A DNA stretch of 64,000 nt from Bacteroidota bacterium (lineage in GTDB: Bacteria; Bacteroidota; Bacteroidia; Chitinophagales; Chitinophagaceae), in assembly GCA_023387985.1 (NCBI GenBank), contig JAEWHC010000009.1, positions 248,001 to 312,000 of the forward strand. Reading direction: 5' to 3'. Positions within the stretch are counted from its first letter, which is position 1. Each line of letters opens with the position of its first letter. Made by a program: the position numbers and the translations under genes. This document shows positions 54,528-63,368 of this stretch, piece after piece. The notes beneath the pieces were generated by a model, which did no database searches, had not been told where the DNA came from, and worked only from the letters and a program-made list of their open reading frames with translations.

Positions 54528-56180
54528 ATGCAAAAAATAAGTGGAAATATCGCTGACCTGGTGCAGAAAACGTTGTTTTACGGAAACCTTTTGCTGGAAA
54601 ACGGACGCGTTGTAAATACCGAGATATTGGAAGGGGTGCCCAGGGCGGGTGCCCCTTTTATTATACCGGGGTTTACAGATGCACATGTCCACATTGAAAG
54701 CAGCCTGCTTCCCCCATCAGAATTTGCCCGGATGGCGGTATTGCACGGCACGGTGGCCACCGTAAGCGATCCTCATGAAATTGCGAATGTTTGCGGAATG
54801 GATGGGGTGGATTTTATGATCCAGAACGGCAAAACGGTACCGTTTAAATTTTATTTTGGCGCGCCTTCCTGTGTTCCGGCTACAAAGTTCGAAACTGCCG
54901 GCGCAGTGATCACCACCGCGGATATAAAAAAACTGATGTACCAGGATGATATCCATTACCTCAGCGAAATGATGAACTGGCCAGGTGTTTTGAATGATGA
55001 GGCGGAAGTAATGGAGAAAATCGCTGTAGCCCAGGCTGCCGGCAAACCCATAGATGGCCATGCTCCCGGCCTGATGGGAGAAAATGCCATTAAATACATT
55101 CAAGCGGGCATAAGCACCGATCATGAATGTTTTACTGCAGAGGAGGCATTGCATAAGCTTCAAAACGGTATGAAAATCCTGATTCGTGAAGGAAGCGCAG
55201 CAAGAAATTTTGATGCGCTGATTGGCCTTTTGCCGGAATGGCATGAGCAAATTATGTTTTGCAGCGATGATAAGCATCCCGACAGCCTACTCGACGGGCA
55301 TATCAATAAACTTTGTGCAAGAGCTGTTGAAAAAGGAATGGATATTTTTCATGTGCTTCAGGCTGCTTGTGCCAACCCCGTCAGGCATTACAACCTGAAT
55401 GTCGGGTTGCTGCAACCGGGTGATCCGGCCGATTTTATCCTGCTGAAAGATCTCAAACGCTTTGACGTGCTGGAAACCTGGATAGACGGCGAAAAAATGG
55501 CCGCGAGAAATCAATCCCTTATTGAAAGATCCGAGTACAAGCCCATCAACAATTTTGGGATCAGGAATTTTGCCAGGGAAAACCTGCAATTTCCGGTGGA
55601 TAAATTCGGAGATGAAGAAAACATGGAACAGGTCTATGTGATTGAGGCATTGGATGGCCAACTGATCACCAACAAGCGGATTCATCCAATTACCGATTTC
55701 CACATTGTTGACCGGTGCCTTGAATCCAATATCCGGAAAGACCTGCTCAAGATCGTTGTGGTTAACCGATATAACCCAGCGCCGGTGGCAAAAAGCTTCA
55801 TTAACGGTTTCGGATTGAAGCAAGGCGCCCTGGCAGGCAGCGTAGCGCACGACAGCCACAATATTGTTGCGGTGGGAGTGGATGATGAAAGCCTGTTTAG
55901 TGCCATCAGCGCGGTTATTGAACAAAAAGGGGGGTTGAGTGCCGCTTGTGGTAAACAAGTGCATGTTTTGCCCTTGCCCATTGCCGGCCTGATGAGCAAT
56001 GAAGATGCCTGGGAAGTAGCTGAAAATTATACGGCCCTTGACCAGTTCACCAGGGATCAGCTCGGATCCACCCTGGCATCTCCGTTCATGACGCTGAGTT
56101 TCATGGCCCTGCTGGTGATCCCGCATTTGAAGCTGAGTGACAGCGGCTTATTTGACGGCGATGAATTCAGGCTGATCTGA
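54528..56180 (+). CDS. ade: Adenine deaminase
   Basis: Converts adenine to hypoxanthine and ammonia; 550 residues, normal for the binuclear-metal Ade family. Seen: the metal site PGFTDAHVHIESSLLPPSEF near 43, VLHGTVATVSDPHEIANVCG near 65, IDGHAPGLMGENAIKYIQAG near 176, STDHECFTAEEALHKLQNGM, and CSDDKHPDSLLDGHINKL near 244. A C-terminal beta domain (about 330-550) contains FINGFGLKQGALAGSVAHDS. The gene starts 42 bp after the GreA/Rnk-like gene on the same strand. Confidence 0.94.
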   Translation: MQKISGNIADLVQKTLFYGNLLLENGRVVNTEILEGVPRAGAPFIIPGFTDAHVHIESSLLPPSEFARMAVLHGTVATVSDPHEIANVCGMDGVDFMIQNGKTVPFKFYFGAPSCVPATKFETAGAVITTADIKKLMYQDDIHYLSEMMNWPGVLNDEAEVMEKIAVAQAAGKPIDGHAPGLMGENAIKYIQAGISTDHECFTAEEALHKLQNGMKILIREGSAARNFDALIGLLPEWHEQIMFCSDDKHPDSLLDGHINKLCARAVEKGMDIFHVLQAACANPVRHYNLNVGLLQPGDPADFILLKDLKRFDVLETWIDGEKMAARNQSLIERSEYKPINNFGIRNFARENLQFPVDKFGDEENMEQVYVIEALDGQLITNKRIHPITDFHIVDRCLESNIRKDLLKIVVVNRYNPAPVAKSFINGFGLKQGALAGSVAHDSHNIVAVGVDDESLFSAISAVIEQKGGLSAACGKQVHVLPLPIAGLMSNEDAWEVAENYTALDQFTRDQLGSTLASPFMTLSFMALLVIPHLKLSDSGLFDGDEFRLI

Positions 56181-56186
56181 GTAGGG

Positions 56187-56262
56187 GGCAAGGTTGAGGT
56201 CGGGGTTGAGGTTGAGGTGAAGGTTGAGGTTGAGGTCGGTTGAGGGTGAGTTTGAGGAAGGG
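56187..56262 (+). repeat. Degenerate GGTTGA-type tandem repeat
   Basis: A purine-rich stretch with repeated GGTTGAGGT units, e.g. AAGGTTGAGGT at 56190, GGTTGAGGTTGAGGT from 56204, and again from 56222, ending GAGTTTGAGGAAGGG. It lies just after the ade stop codon. A shorter related stretch follows the next gene at 56942-56966. Confidence 0.75.
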
Positions 56263-56347
56263 TGCAGAGTCCTTAATTGAGTGGGGGTCACGGCTCATTT
56301 AACATTTAAGACCATTCACGATCACCCCAACACCCCGAAAATTTCGT

Positions 56348-56380
56348 TACTTTTGCATATCCCGCCCTGCGGGATTTTTT
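56348..56380 (+). promoter_or_regulatory. -7 element followed by a terminator-like hairpin before the pRiA4b-type gene
   Basis: TACTTTTG (56348-56355) is a full -7 element. Downstream, CCCGC (56361-56365), CCT, GCGGG (56369-56373) and ATTTTTT form a small hairpin plus T run, shaped like an intrinsic terminator. It could end the ade transcript, or sit in the leader of the next gene, whose ATG is 12 nt on. Confidence 0.45.
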
Positions 56381-56392
56381 ATATTTTTGACT

Positions 56393-56941
56393 ATGGCAGT
56401 ATTGAAATTCAGAGTGTACCTGGAAGAGGACGAAACCATATATCGCGATATTCTCATTAAGCATACACAAACTTTTTTGGAATTGCATTCCGCAATTTTG
56501 CAGTCTTTCGAGTTTGACAGCAAGCACCAGGCAACTTTTTACCGCAGCAACGACAACTGGCAGCATGGCCGCGAGATCAGCCTGGCGCAGTATGAAAAAA
56601 TCTATAAAGCGCCGCCATTGATGATGGGCGAAACCGCTATTGGAACGGAGATCCACTCACCCAATCAAAAATTTATTTATGTATATGATTTTACCAAGAA
56701 TTGGGTGTTTTTGGTTGAGCTGATTTCCGTAGCCAAATCTGAAAATCCGAAACTCATTTATCCAAGCACCGGAAGAAAAGAAGGTGTTAGTCCATTGCAA
56801 TATGGAACCCGCGGTTTGCTTGGGCCTAAGTTTGCGGATGTGGAAGAAAAATACGACCTGAACGAGTTGAAGGAGCAGGAAGAAACGGAAGAAACGGAAG
56901 ATGAAGGCGGGTTGGAGGATTATGGGTCGGATGATGAATAG
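56393..56941 (+). CDS. pRiA4b ORF-3-like protein
   Basis: 182 residues. The opening AVLKFRVYLEEDETIYRDIL with IKHTQTFLELHSAILQSFEF, KHQATFYRSNDNWQHGREIS and the central FIYVYDFTKNWVFLVELISV matches the plasmid pRiA4b ORF-3-like domain, function unknown. The last 35 residues are highly acidic (EEKYDLNELKEQEETEETED). Start ATG 56393. The gene is flanked on both sides by GGTTGA-type repeats. Confidence 0.8.
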   Translation: MAVLKFRVYLEEDETIYRDILIKHTQTFLELHSAILQSFEFDSKHQATFYRSNDNWQHGREISLAQYEKIYKAPPLMMGETAIGTEIHSPNQKFIYVYDFTKNWVFLVELISVAKSENPKLIYPSTGRKEGVSPLQYGTRGLLGPKFADVEEKYDLNELKEQEETEETEDEGGLEDYGSDDE

Positions 56942-57010
56942 AGGTCGAGGTCAAGGTTGAGATTGAGTGATTATCCATTATTCCCGGAGCCGCATTGCGA
57001 AAAAAACTGT

Positions 57011-57075
57011 TTGCGTTCTTAGCGTGCGCTACGTGAGAAAAACTATTGCGTTCGTAGCGTTCGCTGCGTAAGAAA
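57011..57075 (+). repeat. Two direct copies of a 30-bp sequence upstream of miaA
   Basis: Copy 1 at 57011-57040 (TTGCGTTCTTAGCGTGCGCT followed by ACGTGAGAAA) and copy 2 at 57046-57075 (TTGCGTTCGTAGCGTTCGCT followed by GCGTAAGAAA) match at 26 of 30 positions with a 35-bp period. The pair lies between the pRiA4b-type gene and miaA. Confidence 0.75.
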
Positions 57076-57105
57076 TATCCATTGCATGCTTTTTGGAATA
57101 AATAA

Positions 57106-58008
57106 ATGCCTGTTCAAAAAACCATCATTGCCATAGCGGGGCCCACAGCGGTGGGCAAAACTGCAGTGGGTATTCAACTGGCACGGCATTTTTGTACGTC
57201 TGTACTTTCTTTTGATAGCCGGCAATGCTATAGAGAACTGAATATCGGTGTGGCGCGGCCATCACAAAATGAACTCGACGCAGTTCCGCATTATTTTGTT
57301 TCAAGTCATTCCATTTTTGAAAAAGTTGATGCTGCGGTGTTTGAAAGATACGCATTGGATACACTCGAAAAATTATTTCTGAAAAATGATTTGGTGATTG
57401 CTGTCGGTGGTACAGGTCTTTACCTGAAAGCACTGATGGAAGGATTGGATGATATACCGGATATACCTGAAGCAATCCGGAAAAATGTACGGGAAAATTT
57501 TTCGGAAAAAGGAATGGAATGGCTTTCGGAATCCTTAAAAAAATCCGATCCGGAATTCTTTGCCGAAGGCGAAATGCAAAACCCGCAACGGATGATGCGT
57601 GCACTTGAAGTGTTGCTAACCACAGGAAGATCGATCCGCAGTTTCCAAAGAAAAGAAAAAGTTGAGCGTCCATTTGACGTGAAATTGGTTGTACTGGAAA
57701 TGGAGCGTGAAAAAATAATCGACCGAATCAATTCAAGGGTTGATCAAATGATGGATGCCGGATTATTGGAAGAAGCCAAAGCGGTTTACCCAAACAAAGA
57801 ATTGAATGCCTTGCAAACTGTCGGCTATAAAGAATTGCTTGATTATTTCGATGGCAAGCTATCGCTTGATGAAGCCATTGAACAGATCAAGATCCACACG
57901 AGACAATACGCCAAGAGACAGGTGACCTGGTTTAAAGCGCAAAGGCCAGCTTTGTTTTTGAATGCCAGCAAAGATGAACTGAGAAATTTACTTGAACTAC
58001 TGGAATGA
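57106..58008 (+). CDS. miaA: tRNA dimethylallyltransferase
   Basis: Adds the isopentenyl group to A37 of tRNAs reading UNN codons. 300 residues; N-terminal P-loop AIAGPTAVGKTAVGIQLARH near 10, DSRQCYRELNIGVARPSQNE near 37, VGGTGLYLKALMEGLDDIPD near 100, RMMRALEVLLTTGRSIRSFQ near 165, and the substrate-binding tail LQTVGYKELLDYFDGKLSLD near 238 and QIKIHTRQYAKRQVTWFK. It is complete and starts with ATG 57106. Confidence 0.94.
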   Translation: MPVQKTIIAIAGPTAVGKTAVGIQLARHFCTSVLSFDSRQCYRELNIGVARPSQNELDAVPHYFVSSHSIFEKVDAAVFERYALDTLEKLFLKNDLVIAVGGTGLYLKALMEGLDDIPDIPEAIRKNVRENFSEKGMEWLSESLKKSDPEFFAEGEMQNPQRMMRALEVLLTTGRSIRSFQRKEKVERPFDVKLVVLEMEREKIIDRINSRVDQMMDAGLLEEAKAVYPNKELNALQTVGYKELLDYFDGKLSLDEAIEQIKIHTRQYAKRQVTWFKAQRPALFLNASKDELRNLLELLE

Positions 58009-58136
58009 TGATTTGACCATTATGGTAAACTGCCAGTCCCACGGGACTCCTATGGAGGAGAAGGGCAAGCAAGCACCGCTAATGCGAAGACGCATTGGAA
58101 AGCGGGCAAGCAATGCCGATACCCATTTATATATAT

Positions 58137-58403
58137 TTAATTGCCTAGCTTTTGATTTTCCATTTCTGCTTCTCGTATACGCATTCTTTCCTGGAAAATT
58201 GTAGGCTTGATCTTGAAATATTTTGCAACAGGCACAATGGCAAGCACCAAAAATAAAATAGCATAAATATCATCTGAATATCCAAACCAGGCTATCAATG
58301 CAGCCACAACAGCAAGGGCGCTAAAGATTGGTGTAACCCATCCAGGGACATATTTATGGATTTTTTCCCCAATAAAACCCGCAACGATATAGCCAGCTAT
58401 CAC
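58137..58403 (-). CDS. Small two-to-three-helix membrane protein of unknown function
   Basis: 88 residues from a GTG at 58403: IAGYIVAGFIGEKIHKYVPG, VTPIFSALAVVAALIAWFGY and YAILFLVLAIVPVAKYFKIK suggest three membrane helices, followed by a charged tail (ERMRIREAEMENQKLGN). No ATG is in frame and the frame stays open upstream without a better start, so the start is uncertain. Confidence 0.5.
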   Translation of the reverse strand: MIAGYIVAGFIGEKIHKYVPGWVTPIFSALAVVAALIAWFGYSDDIYAILFLVLAIVPVAKYFKIKPTIFQERMRIREAEMENQKLGN

Positions 58404-58575
58404 AATAAGGATATCATAAAACAGTCGAAGGCGATCAAACGTAAAGTGCCAAAAGCTAAAGCATTACTTCCAGAATTATAAGGGATAGGTCCTGGGTCAA
58501 ATACCAAGATAAAGCAATCTGGCATCACAGCCGTGGTTCGTGTCCGCACGAACCATCCACATACTCACCGAAAGT

Positions 58576-59562
58576 TTATGCACTTTCCATCAATTCGTCA
58601 TATTCTTCTTTGGTAACGATAAACTTATTTTCCGCACGCAGTGGTTTTCTTTCTTTTTCAGCCCGGCGTAATTTGTGTTTATAGATCGCGATTGGACTGC
58701 CCCAGATATAGAACCATTTGTTACGCCAACCTTTCGCTTCCTTCAGGTCTCGCCACATATCCAGGTATTCATGAAAATTGATGTAGAAAGGATTACCCTT
58801 GTGGGTGATGTTGGTGGTAATGCCGTATTTTACTTGTTCGGTTTCTTCCACATAGGTGCCATGTATACGGTCGAAAATGATGAATGTGGCGGCAAAATTT
58901 TTATCGACATATTTTTCCTGCGACCCGTGGTGCACACGGTGGTTAGAGGGTGTGGCAAATATATATTCTACCCACCGGGGCAATTTGCGGATGTACTCGG
59001 TATGCACCCAAAACTGAAACAGTACAGCTACCTGGCTCACAATAAAAAAGATGACCGGGTGCCAGCCAAACAGCATGACGGGCATAAAGAATATGAGCTT
59101 CAGGTTCTGCACCCAGCTAAGGCGGAAGGAAACCGTGAGGTTATAGTGCTCGGCACTGTGATGCACCACATGGGTGGCCCACCAAAACCGGCTTGCATGG
59201 CTCACCCGGTGCGCCCAGTAACTGGCGTAATCGTAAATGATGTAGCAGGGAATGATTGTCCACCAAGCGAATTGCATGCGCCAGGGTACGAGATTGTATA
59301 GCCAGAGAAACGGTAAAAACAACAAGGATTTGATCAGAAAATTTATGGCCACATTGCCCAAACCGACCCAAACCGCTGCCCAGGCTTCTTTCTTTTCATA
59401 ATATCCCCTTTCTTGTTTGTAGCTTAAATAAACCTCCAATGCGGCAAAAAACAACATGATGGGGGCCGCCCAAATGATGAGATTGGGGCTGTTTTTAATA
59501 ATCTGATCAAGGTTGTCCAGCGGAATTGCAGGGGCTCCAAAAAGATTAAGTAAATGGAACAT
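58576..59562 (-). CDS. Fatty acid hydroxylase/sterol desaturase-family protein
   Basis: 328 residues from ATG 59562, integral membrane di-iron enzyme. Four to five N-terminal helices, then histidine clusters: YWAHRVSHASRFWWATHVVH with HHSAEHYN near 120-145, and SNHRVHHGSQEKYVDKNFAA near 215. This is the fatty acid hydroxylase superfamily pattern. Substrate unknown: in Bacteroidota such proteins act on sphingolipid, carotenoid or fatty acyl chains. The open frame extends 17 codons further upstream, but MFHLLNLFGAPAIPLDNLDQ is the better start. Confidence 0.87.
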   Translation of the reverse strand: MFHLLNLFGAPAIPLDNLDQIIKNSPNLIIWAAPIMLFFAALEVYLSYKQERGYYEKKEAWAAVWVGLGNVAINFLIKSLLFLPFLWLYNLVPWRMQFAWWTIIPCYIIYDYASYWAHRVSHASRFWWATHVVHHSAEHYNLTVSFRLSWVQNLKLIFFMPVMLFGWHPVIFFIVSQVAVLFQFWVHTEYIRKLPRWVEYIFATPSNHRVHHGSQEKYVDKNFAATFIIFDRIHGTYVEETEQVKYGITTNITHKGNPFYINFHEYLDMWRDLKEAKGWRNKWFYIWGSPIAIYKHKLRRAEKERKPLRAENKFIVTKEEYDELMESA

Positions 59563-59844
59563 TGGATTTTGAGTTTCTTGTCGTTTTAGTGTTAATGCGA
59601 TCAGTTTAAACAATTACTACGCCAACTATCTGTTTATAACATTTATTATTTCAATAGATTAAGAAATTAAGTCTTGCCATCAATTTGTTGACATTCGCTT
59701 CTTCTGGCCAGGTTTGTCTTTATCCTGACCGGGTGACCGGCATCTGGCCGTTTGCTGAAAAAGCAACCGCGCCACCTTCTCAGCCCTTCTGGTGTTACCG
59801 GATAAATTTTCGTAAATTGCACCCCAACCATTGCAAAAATTACC

Positions 59845-62019
59845 ATGAAGATCATCAAGCATTTCTCCCTTTCGGTTGTCTTTTTTTTCTTTAGCTTTTT
59901 CGCTTTAGCCGGCGAAGGCATGTGGCTGCCGCAACTACTCGAACAGTTGAATGAAAAGGAAATGAAAGCCATGGGCATGAAAATATCCGCATCAGATATT
60001 TATAGTGTCAATAAAGGCAGCCTGAAAGATGCCATTGTAAGTTTTGGAGGATTTTGCACCGGTGAGGTCATCAGCAACCAGGGATTGGTGTTGACCAACC
60101 ACCATTGCGGCTACAGTGCCATTCAAAACCACAGCAGCCTGGAGAAAAACTATTTACGTGATGGATTTTGGGCGCAAACCAAGGCCGAAGAATTAAGCAA
60201 CCCCAGTTTGTTCGTCACCTTTGTGGTGCGCATTGAAGATGTGACCGGCACAATGCTTAAAGGCGTGAGTGCTGCAACGCCTGAAGCGGAACGGGCGCCA
60301 CTGTTGCAACAAAATATCCTGGAAGTCCGCCGGGGCATAAAACTGAATGACGGAGAAGATGCCCGCATTTATCCTTTTTTTGAAGGCAATAAATATTACG
60401 CCATTGTTACGGAAACCTATCGTGATGTACGTCTTGTTGGCGCGCCTCCTTCTTCCATTGGTAAATTTGGTGCGGATACCGACAATTGGGTTTGGCCGCG
60501 CCATACCGGCGATTTCGCCTTGTTTCGCATTTATGCAGGTCCGAATAACCGGCCTGCAGAATTCAGCCCCAATAATGTGCCTTTCAAACCTAAAAAGCAT
60601 CTGAAGATTTCGCTCGATGGTGTAAAAGAGAATGATTTCACCATGGTTTTCGGTTTTCCCGGCCGTACCATGCAATACCTCCCTTCTTATGCGGTACAGC
60701 AGATTATGAATGTAAGCGATCCGGCCAAAGTGGGCATTCGTGATGAGATACTTAGGGTGCAAAAAGGATTTATGCAGGCGGATGAGCAAGTGAATATTGC
60801 TTATGCTTCCAAATTTGCGTCAACAGCAAATGCCTGGAAAAAATGGCAGGGCGAAATTCTGGGACTGAGCTCCACCAATGCCGTGGGCAAAAAAGAAACT
60901 TATGAAAAAACATTTACAGACCGGGTAACCGCGCAAACCCGCTATGCCGGGTATCGCGATATTTTGCCCAGGTTTAAAACGCTTTATGCAGAAATCGAGC
61001 AGCCTTCCATTGCCAGGGATTATTATACTGAAATCATGCGTGGGGTGGAAATCCTGAATTTCACCAACAGGCTGCACAATTCCATCAACAACCTGAAAGA
61101 AGGAAAATCTTCCGATGCGTTGAGGGGAATTAACAGCTTTCTAAACACGGCTGAAGGGTTATACAAAGATTTTCATCCCAATGTGGATGTTGAGGTTTTT
61201 AAAGCAGTCATGCCTTTGTTTTCCAGGAACCTCAATGCCCGTTTGGTACCTGCCGCGTTGCAAAACCTGGCAAGCGAAGCTGCCTGGGACAACTACGCAA
61301 AAAATGTATATGCCAACAGCATTTTCACCGATTTCACACGGTTGAAAAGTCTATTGAACCAGGCAAGTTCCGATCCAAACCGGGTGGTAAGCGAAGTGGA
61401 AAGCGATCCGGCGTATGCATTGTTCGCCAACATCAGAAGCATGTATGTCGACAATGCCGAAGGCGATCTTACCCGGATCCAGAACGAAATCGATCAGCTC
61501 CAAAGAAGATACATGGCCGCGCAGATGGAAGTATTTGCCAATGATAAAAAATTCTATCCGGATGCCAACAGCACGATGCGGGTTACCTATGGCAAAGTGG
61601 AGCCCTACAAACCCCGTGACGGTGTTCGTTATGGCATAGTGACACACCTCGAAGGCGTGATGGAAAAATACATACCGGGTGATTATGAATTTGATGTTCC
61701 CCAAAAACTGATCGACCTTTACAGGAAGAAAGATTACGGGCGATACGGCGTAAACGGAGAAATGCCGGTTTGCTTTATTGCTTCCAACCATACCACCGGC
61801 GGCAACAGCGGCAGCCCGGCGCTGGATGCCAACGGTAACCTGATTGGCCTCAATTTCGACCGGGTATGGGAAGGCACTATGAGCGACATCAATTATGATC
61901 AGTCCATCTGCCGAAACATTATGGTAGATGCCCGTTACATTCTTTTCATCATCGACAAATTTGCCGGGGCGAAACATCTTGTAGATGAAATGGACCTGGT
62001 AAGCAGCGCGAGGAAATAA
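59845..62019 (+). CDS. S46-family dipeptidyl peptidase, DPP11 type
   Basis: 724-residue exported serine peptidase that removes dipeptides from peptide N-termini in the periplasm. Signal peptide about 1-22. Catalytic residues: His in LTNHHCGYSAIQ (86/87), Asp223 in RHTGDFALFR, and Ser655 in TTGGNSGSPAL. Residue 673 is Arg (LNFDRVWEG), 18 after the catalytic Ser. In P. gingivalis DPP11 the equivalent Arg673 gives preference for Asp or Glu at P1, whereas DPP7 has Gly, so this protein is assigned to the DPP11 type. It suits a proteolytic, peptide-using lifestyle together with the tricorn-like protease. Confidence 0.93.
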   Translation: MKIIKHFSLSVVFFFFSFFALAGEGMWLPQLLEQLNEKEMKAMGMKISASDIYSVNKGSLKDAIVSFGGFCTGEVISNQGLVLTNHHCGYSAIQNHSSLEKNYLRDGFWAQTKAEELSNPSLFVTFVVRIEDVTGTMLKGVSAATPEAERAPLLQQNILEVRRGIKLNDGEDARIYPFFEGNKYYAIVTETYRDVRLVGAPPSSIGKFGADTDNWVWPRHTGDFALFRIYAGPNNRPAEFSPNNVPFKPKKHLKISLDGVKENDFTMVFGFPGRTMQYLPSYAVQQIMNVSDPAKVGIRDEILRVQKGFMQADEQVNIAYASKFASTANAWKKWQGEILGLSSTNAVGKKETYEKTFTDRVTAQTRYAGYRDILPRFKTLYAEIEQPSIARDYYTEIMRGVEILNFTNRLHNSINNLKEGKSSDALRGINSFLNTAEGLYKDFHPNVDVEVFKAVMPLFSRNLNARLVPAALQNLASEAAWDNYAKNVYANSIFTDFTRLKSLLNQASSDPNRVVSEVESDPAYALFANIRSMYVDNAEGDLTRIQNEIDQLQRRYMAAQMEVFANDKKFYPDANSTMRVTYGKVEPYKPRDGVRYGIVTHLEGVMEKYIPGDYEFDVPQKLIDLYRKKDYGRYGVNGEMPVCFIASNHTTGGNSGSPALDANGNLIGLNFDRVWEGTMSDINYDQSICRNIMVDARYILFIIDKFAGAKHLVDEMDLVSSARK

Positions 62020-62246
62020 GGCTCAGCAGCCAGCGACTACATAAATCCGGGATAATGCAAAATGATCCGGGGCAGCAAATGTATGTGCACAACCCAACAA
62101 CTTTTTGCAAATTAACCCTTCAATCTTCCGACTCAAAGTATCTGTGAAGTGAACCGAAATTTGCCAACCCAAAGCACTGGTCAAATATCATTACGTAGGC
62201 AATCCCTGTCAACCGGCAAACCATCAACGGTTAGCCTTCTGCCTGA

Positions 62247-63308
62247 TCACCCTTCGGTCATCTTCGCCGTATTCTCGGCCAATTGCAAGGCTTCAATAAA
62301 TTCGTCCAGTTCACCGCTCATTACCGAATCGAGATTGTAGGATGTCAGGTTGATGCGGTGATCAGTTACACGGCCCTGGGGATAATTGTAGGTGCGAATC
62401 TTTGCGCTGCGATCGCCGGTACTCACCATGGTTTTGCGCTGCCGTGCAATCGCTTCCTCGTGCTTGCGTACTTCTTCTTCATATAGTTTAGTCCGTAACA
62501 TGGTCATGGCTTTTTCACGGTTGCCCAATTGGGTACGTTCAGTCTGGCAGATCACCACGGTTCCGGTTGGCAGGTGAGTGAGCATGACCTTGGTTTCCAC
62601 CTTGTTGACATTTTGCCCGCCGGCGCCGCCACTTCGTGAGGTCTCCATTTTCACGTCGCTTTCCTTCAGTTCAAAATCCACTTCTTCGGCTTCGGGCATA
62701 ACGGCTACGGTTGCGGCTGAAGTGTGCACACGGCCCTGGGTTTCCGTATCGGGAACACGCTGCACCCGGTGCACGCCGCTTTCGAATTTGAGCGTGCCAT
62801 ACACATCATCGCCGGTTACTTCTACAATCACCTCTTTGTATCCTCCAACGGTCCCTTCATTTTCAGAAACGATAGCGGTTTTCCATCCCTTTTTTGTGCA
62901 ATAACGCAGGTACATATCCAGCAGGTTGCCGGCAAACAAACTGGCCTCATCGCCACCTGTTCCGGCACGGATCTCCAGCATGGCATTTTTATCATCCTGC
63001 GGATCTTTAGGGATCAAAAGGGTTTTGAGTTCATTCTCCAATACATCAAATCTTTCCTCCAGTTCCGGCATTTCCATTCGGGCCAGCTCTTTCATTTCCT
63101 CATCATTGCCTGCCAGCAATTCCTTGCTGAAATCCAGGTCGGCCTTCACCTTTAGATATTCATCAAATGGTTTAACAATGTTTTCCAGTTGGCGGTATTC
63201 TTTTCCCAGGCGGCTGAACTCTTTTTGATTCGAAACCACTTCCGGGTTGGTTAATGCGATGCCTACCTGTTGAAACCGGGCCTTTAATGCTTCTAATTTG
63301 TCGATCAT
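62247..63308 (-). CDS. prfA: Peptide chain release factor 1
   Basis: 353 residues. Domain 3 carries the GGQ motif in [18 protein letters not shown] near residue 225. The codon-recognition tripeptide reads PDT in [15 protein letters not shown], matching the PxT of RF1 (RF2 has SPF), so it reads UAA and UAG. The C-terminal [20 protein letters not shown] with [10 protein letters not shown] is typical. Start ATG 63308, ten bases after a perfect -7 element. Confidence 0.96.
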   Translation of the reverse strand: MIDKLEALKARFQQVGIALTNPEVVSNQKEFSRLGKEYRQLENIVKPFDEYLKVKADLDFSKELLAGNDEEMKELARMEMPELEERFDVLENELKTLLIPKDPQDDKNAMLEIRAGTGGDEASLFAGNLLDMYLRYCTKKGWKTAIVSENEGTVGGYKEVIVEVTGDDVYGTLKFESGVHRVQRVPDTETQGRVHTSAATVAVMPEAEEVDFELKESDVKMETSRSGGAGGQNVNKVETKVMLTHLPTGTVVICQTERTQLGNREKAMTMLRTKLYEEEVRKHEEAIARQRKTMVSTGDRSAKIRTYNYPQGRVTDHRINLTSYNLDSVMSGELDEFIEALQLAENTAKMTEG

Positions 63309-63318
63309 AATCGGGGTG

Positions 63319-63326
63319 CAAATGTA
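63319..63326 (-). promoter_or_regulatory. -7 element of prfA
   Basis: TACATTTG on the minus strand, a full TAnnTTTG match, 10 nt upstream of the prfA ATG, leaving a leader of only a few bases. No clear -33 TTTG. Confidence 0.55.
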
Positions 63327-63368
63327 AAATGTATTCAGGAAAATTGAATTCAGGAATGCAGATTGAAT

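Noticed and set aside
56187..56262. Repeated GGTTGAGGT units considered as a CRISPR or a binding-site array
   Set aside because: Units are short, continuous and degenerate with no unique spacers; simple-sequence DNA fits better.
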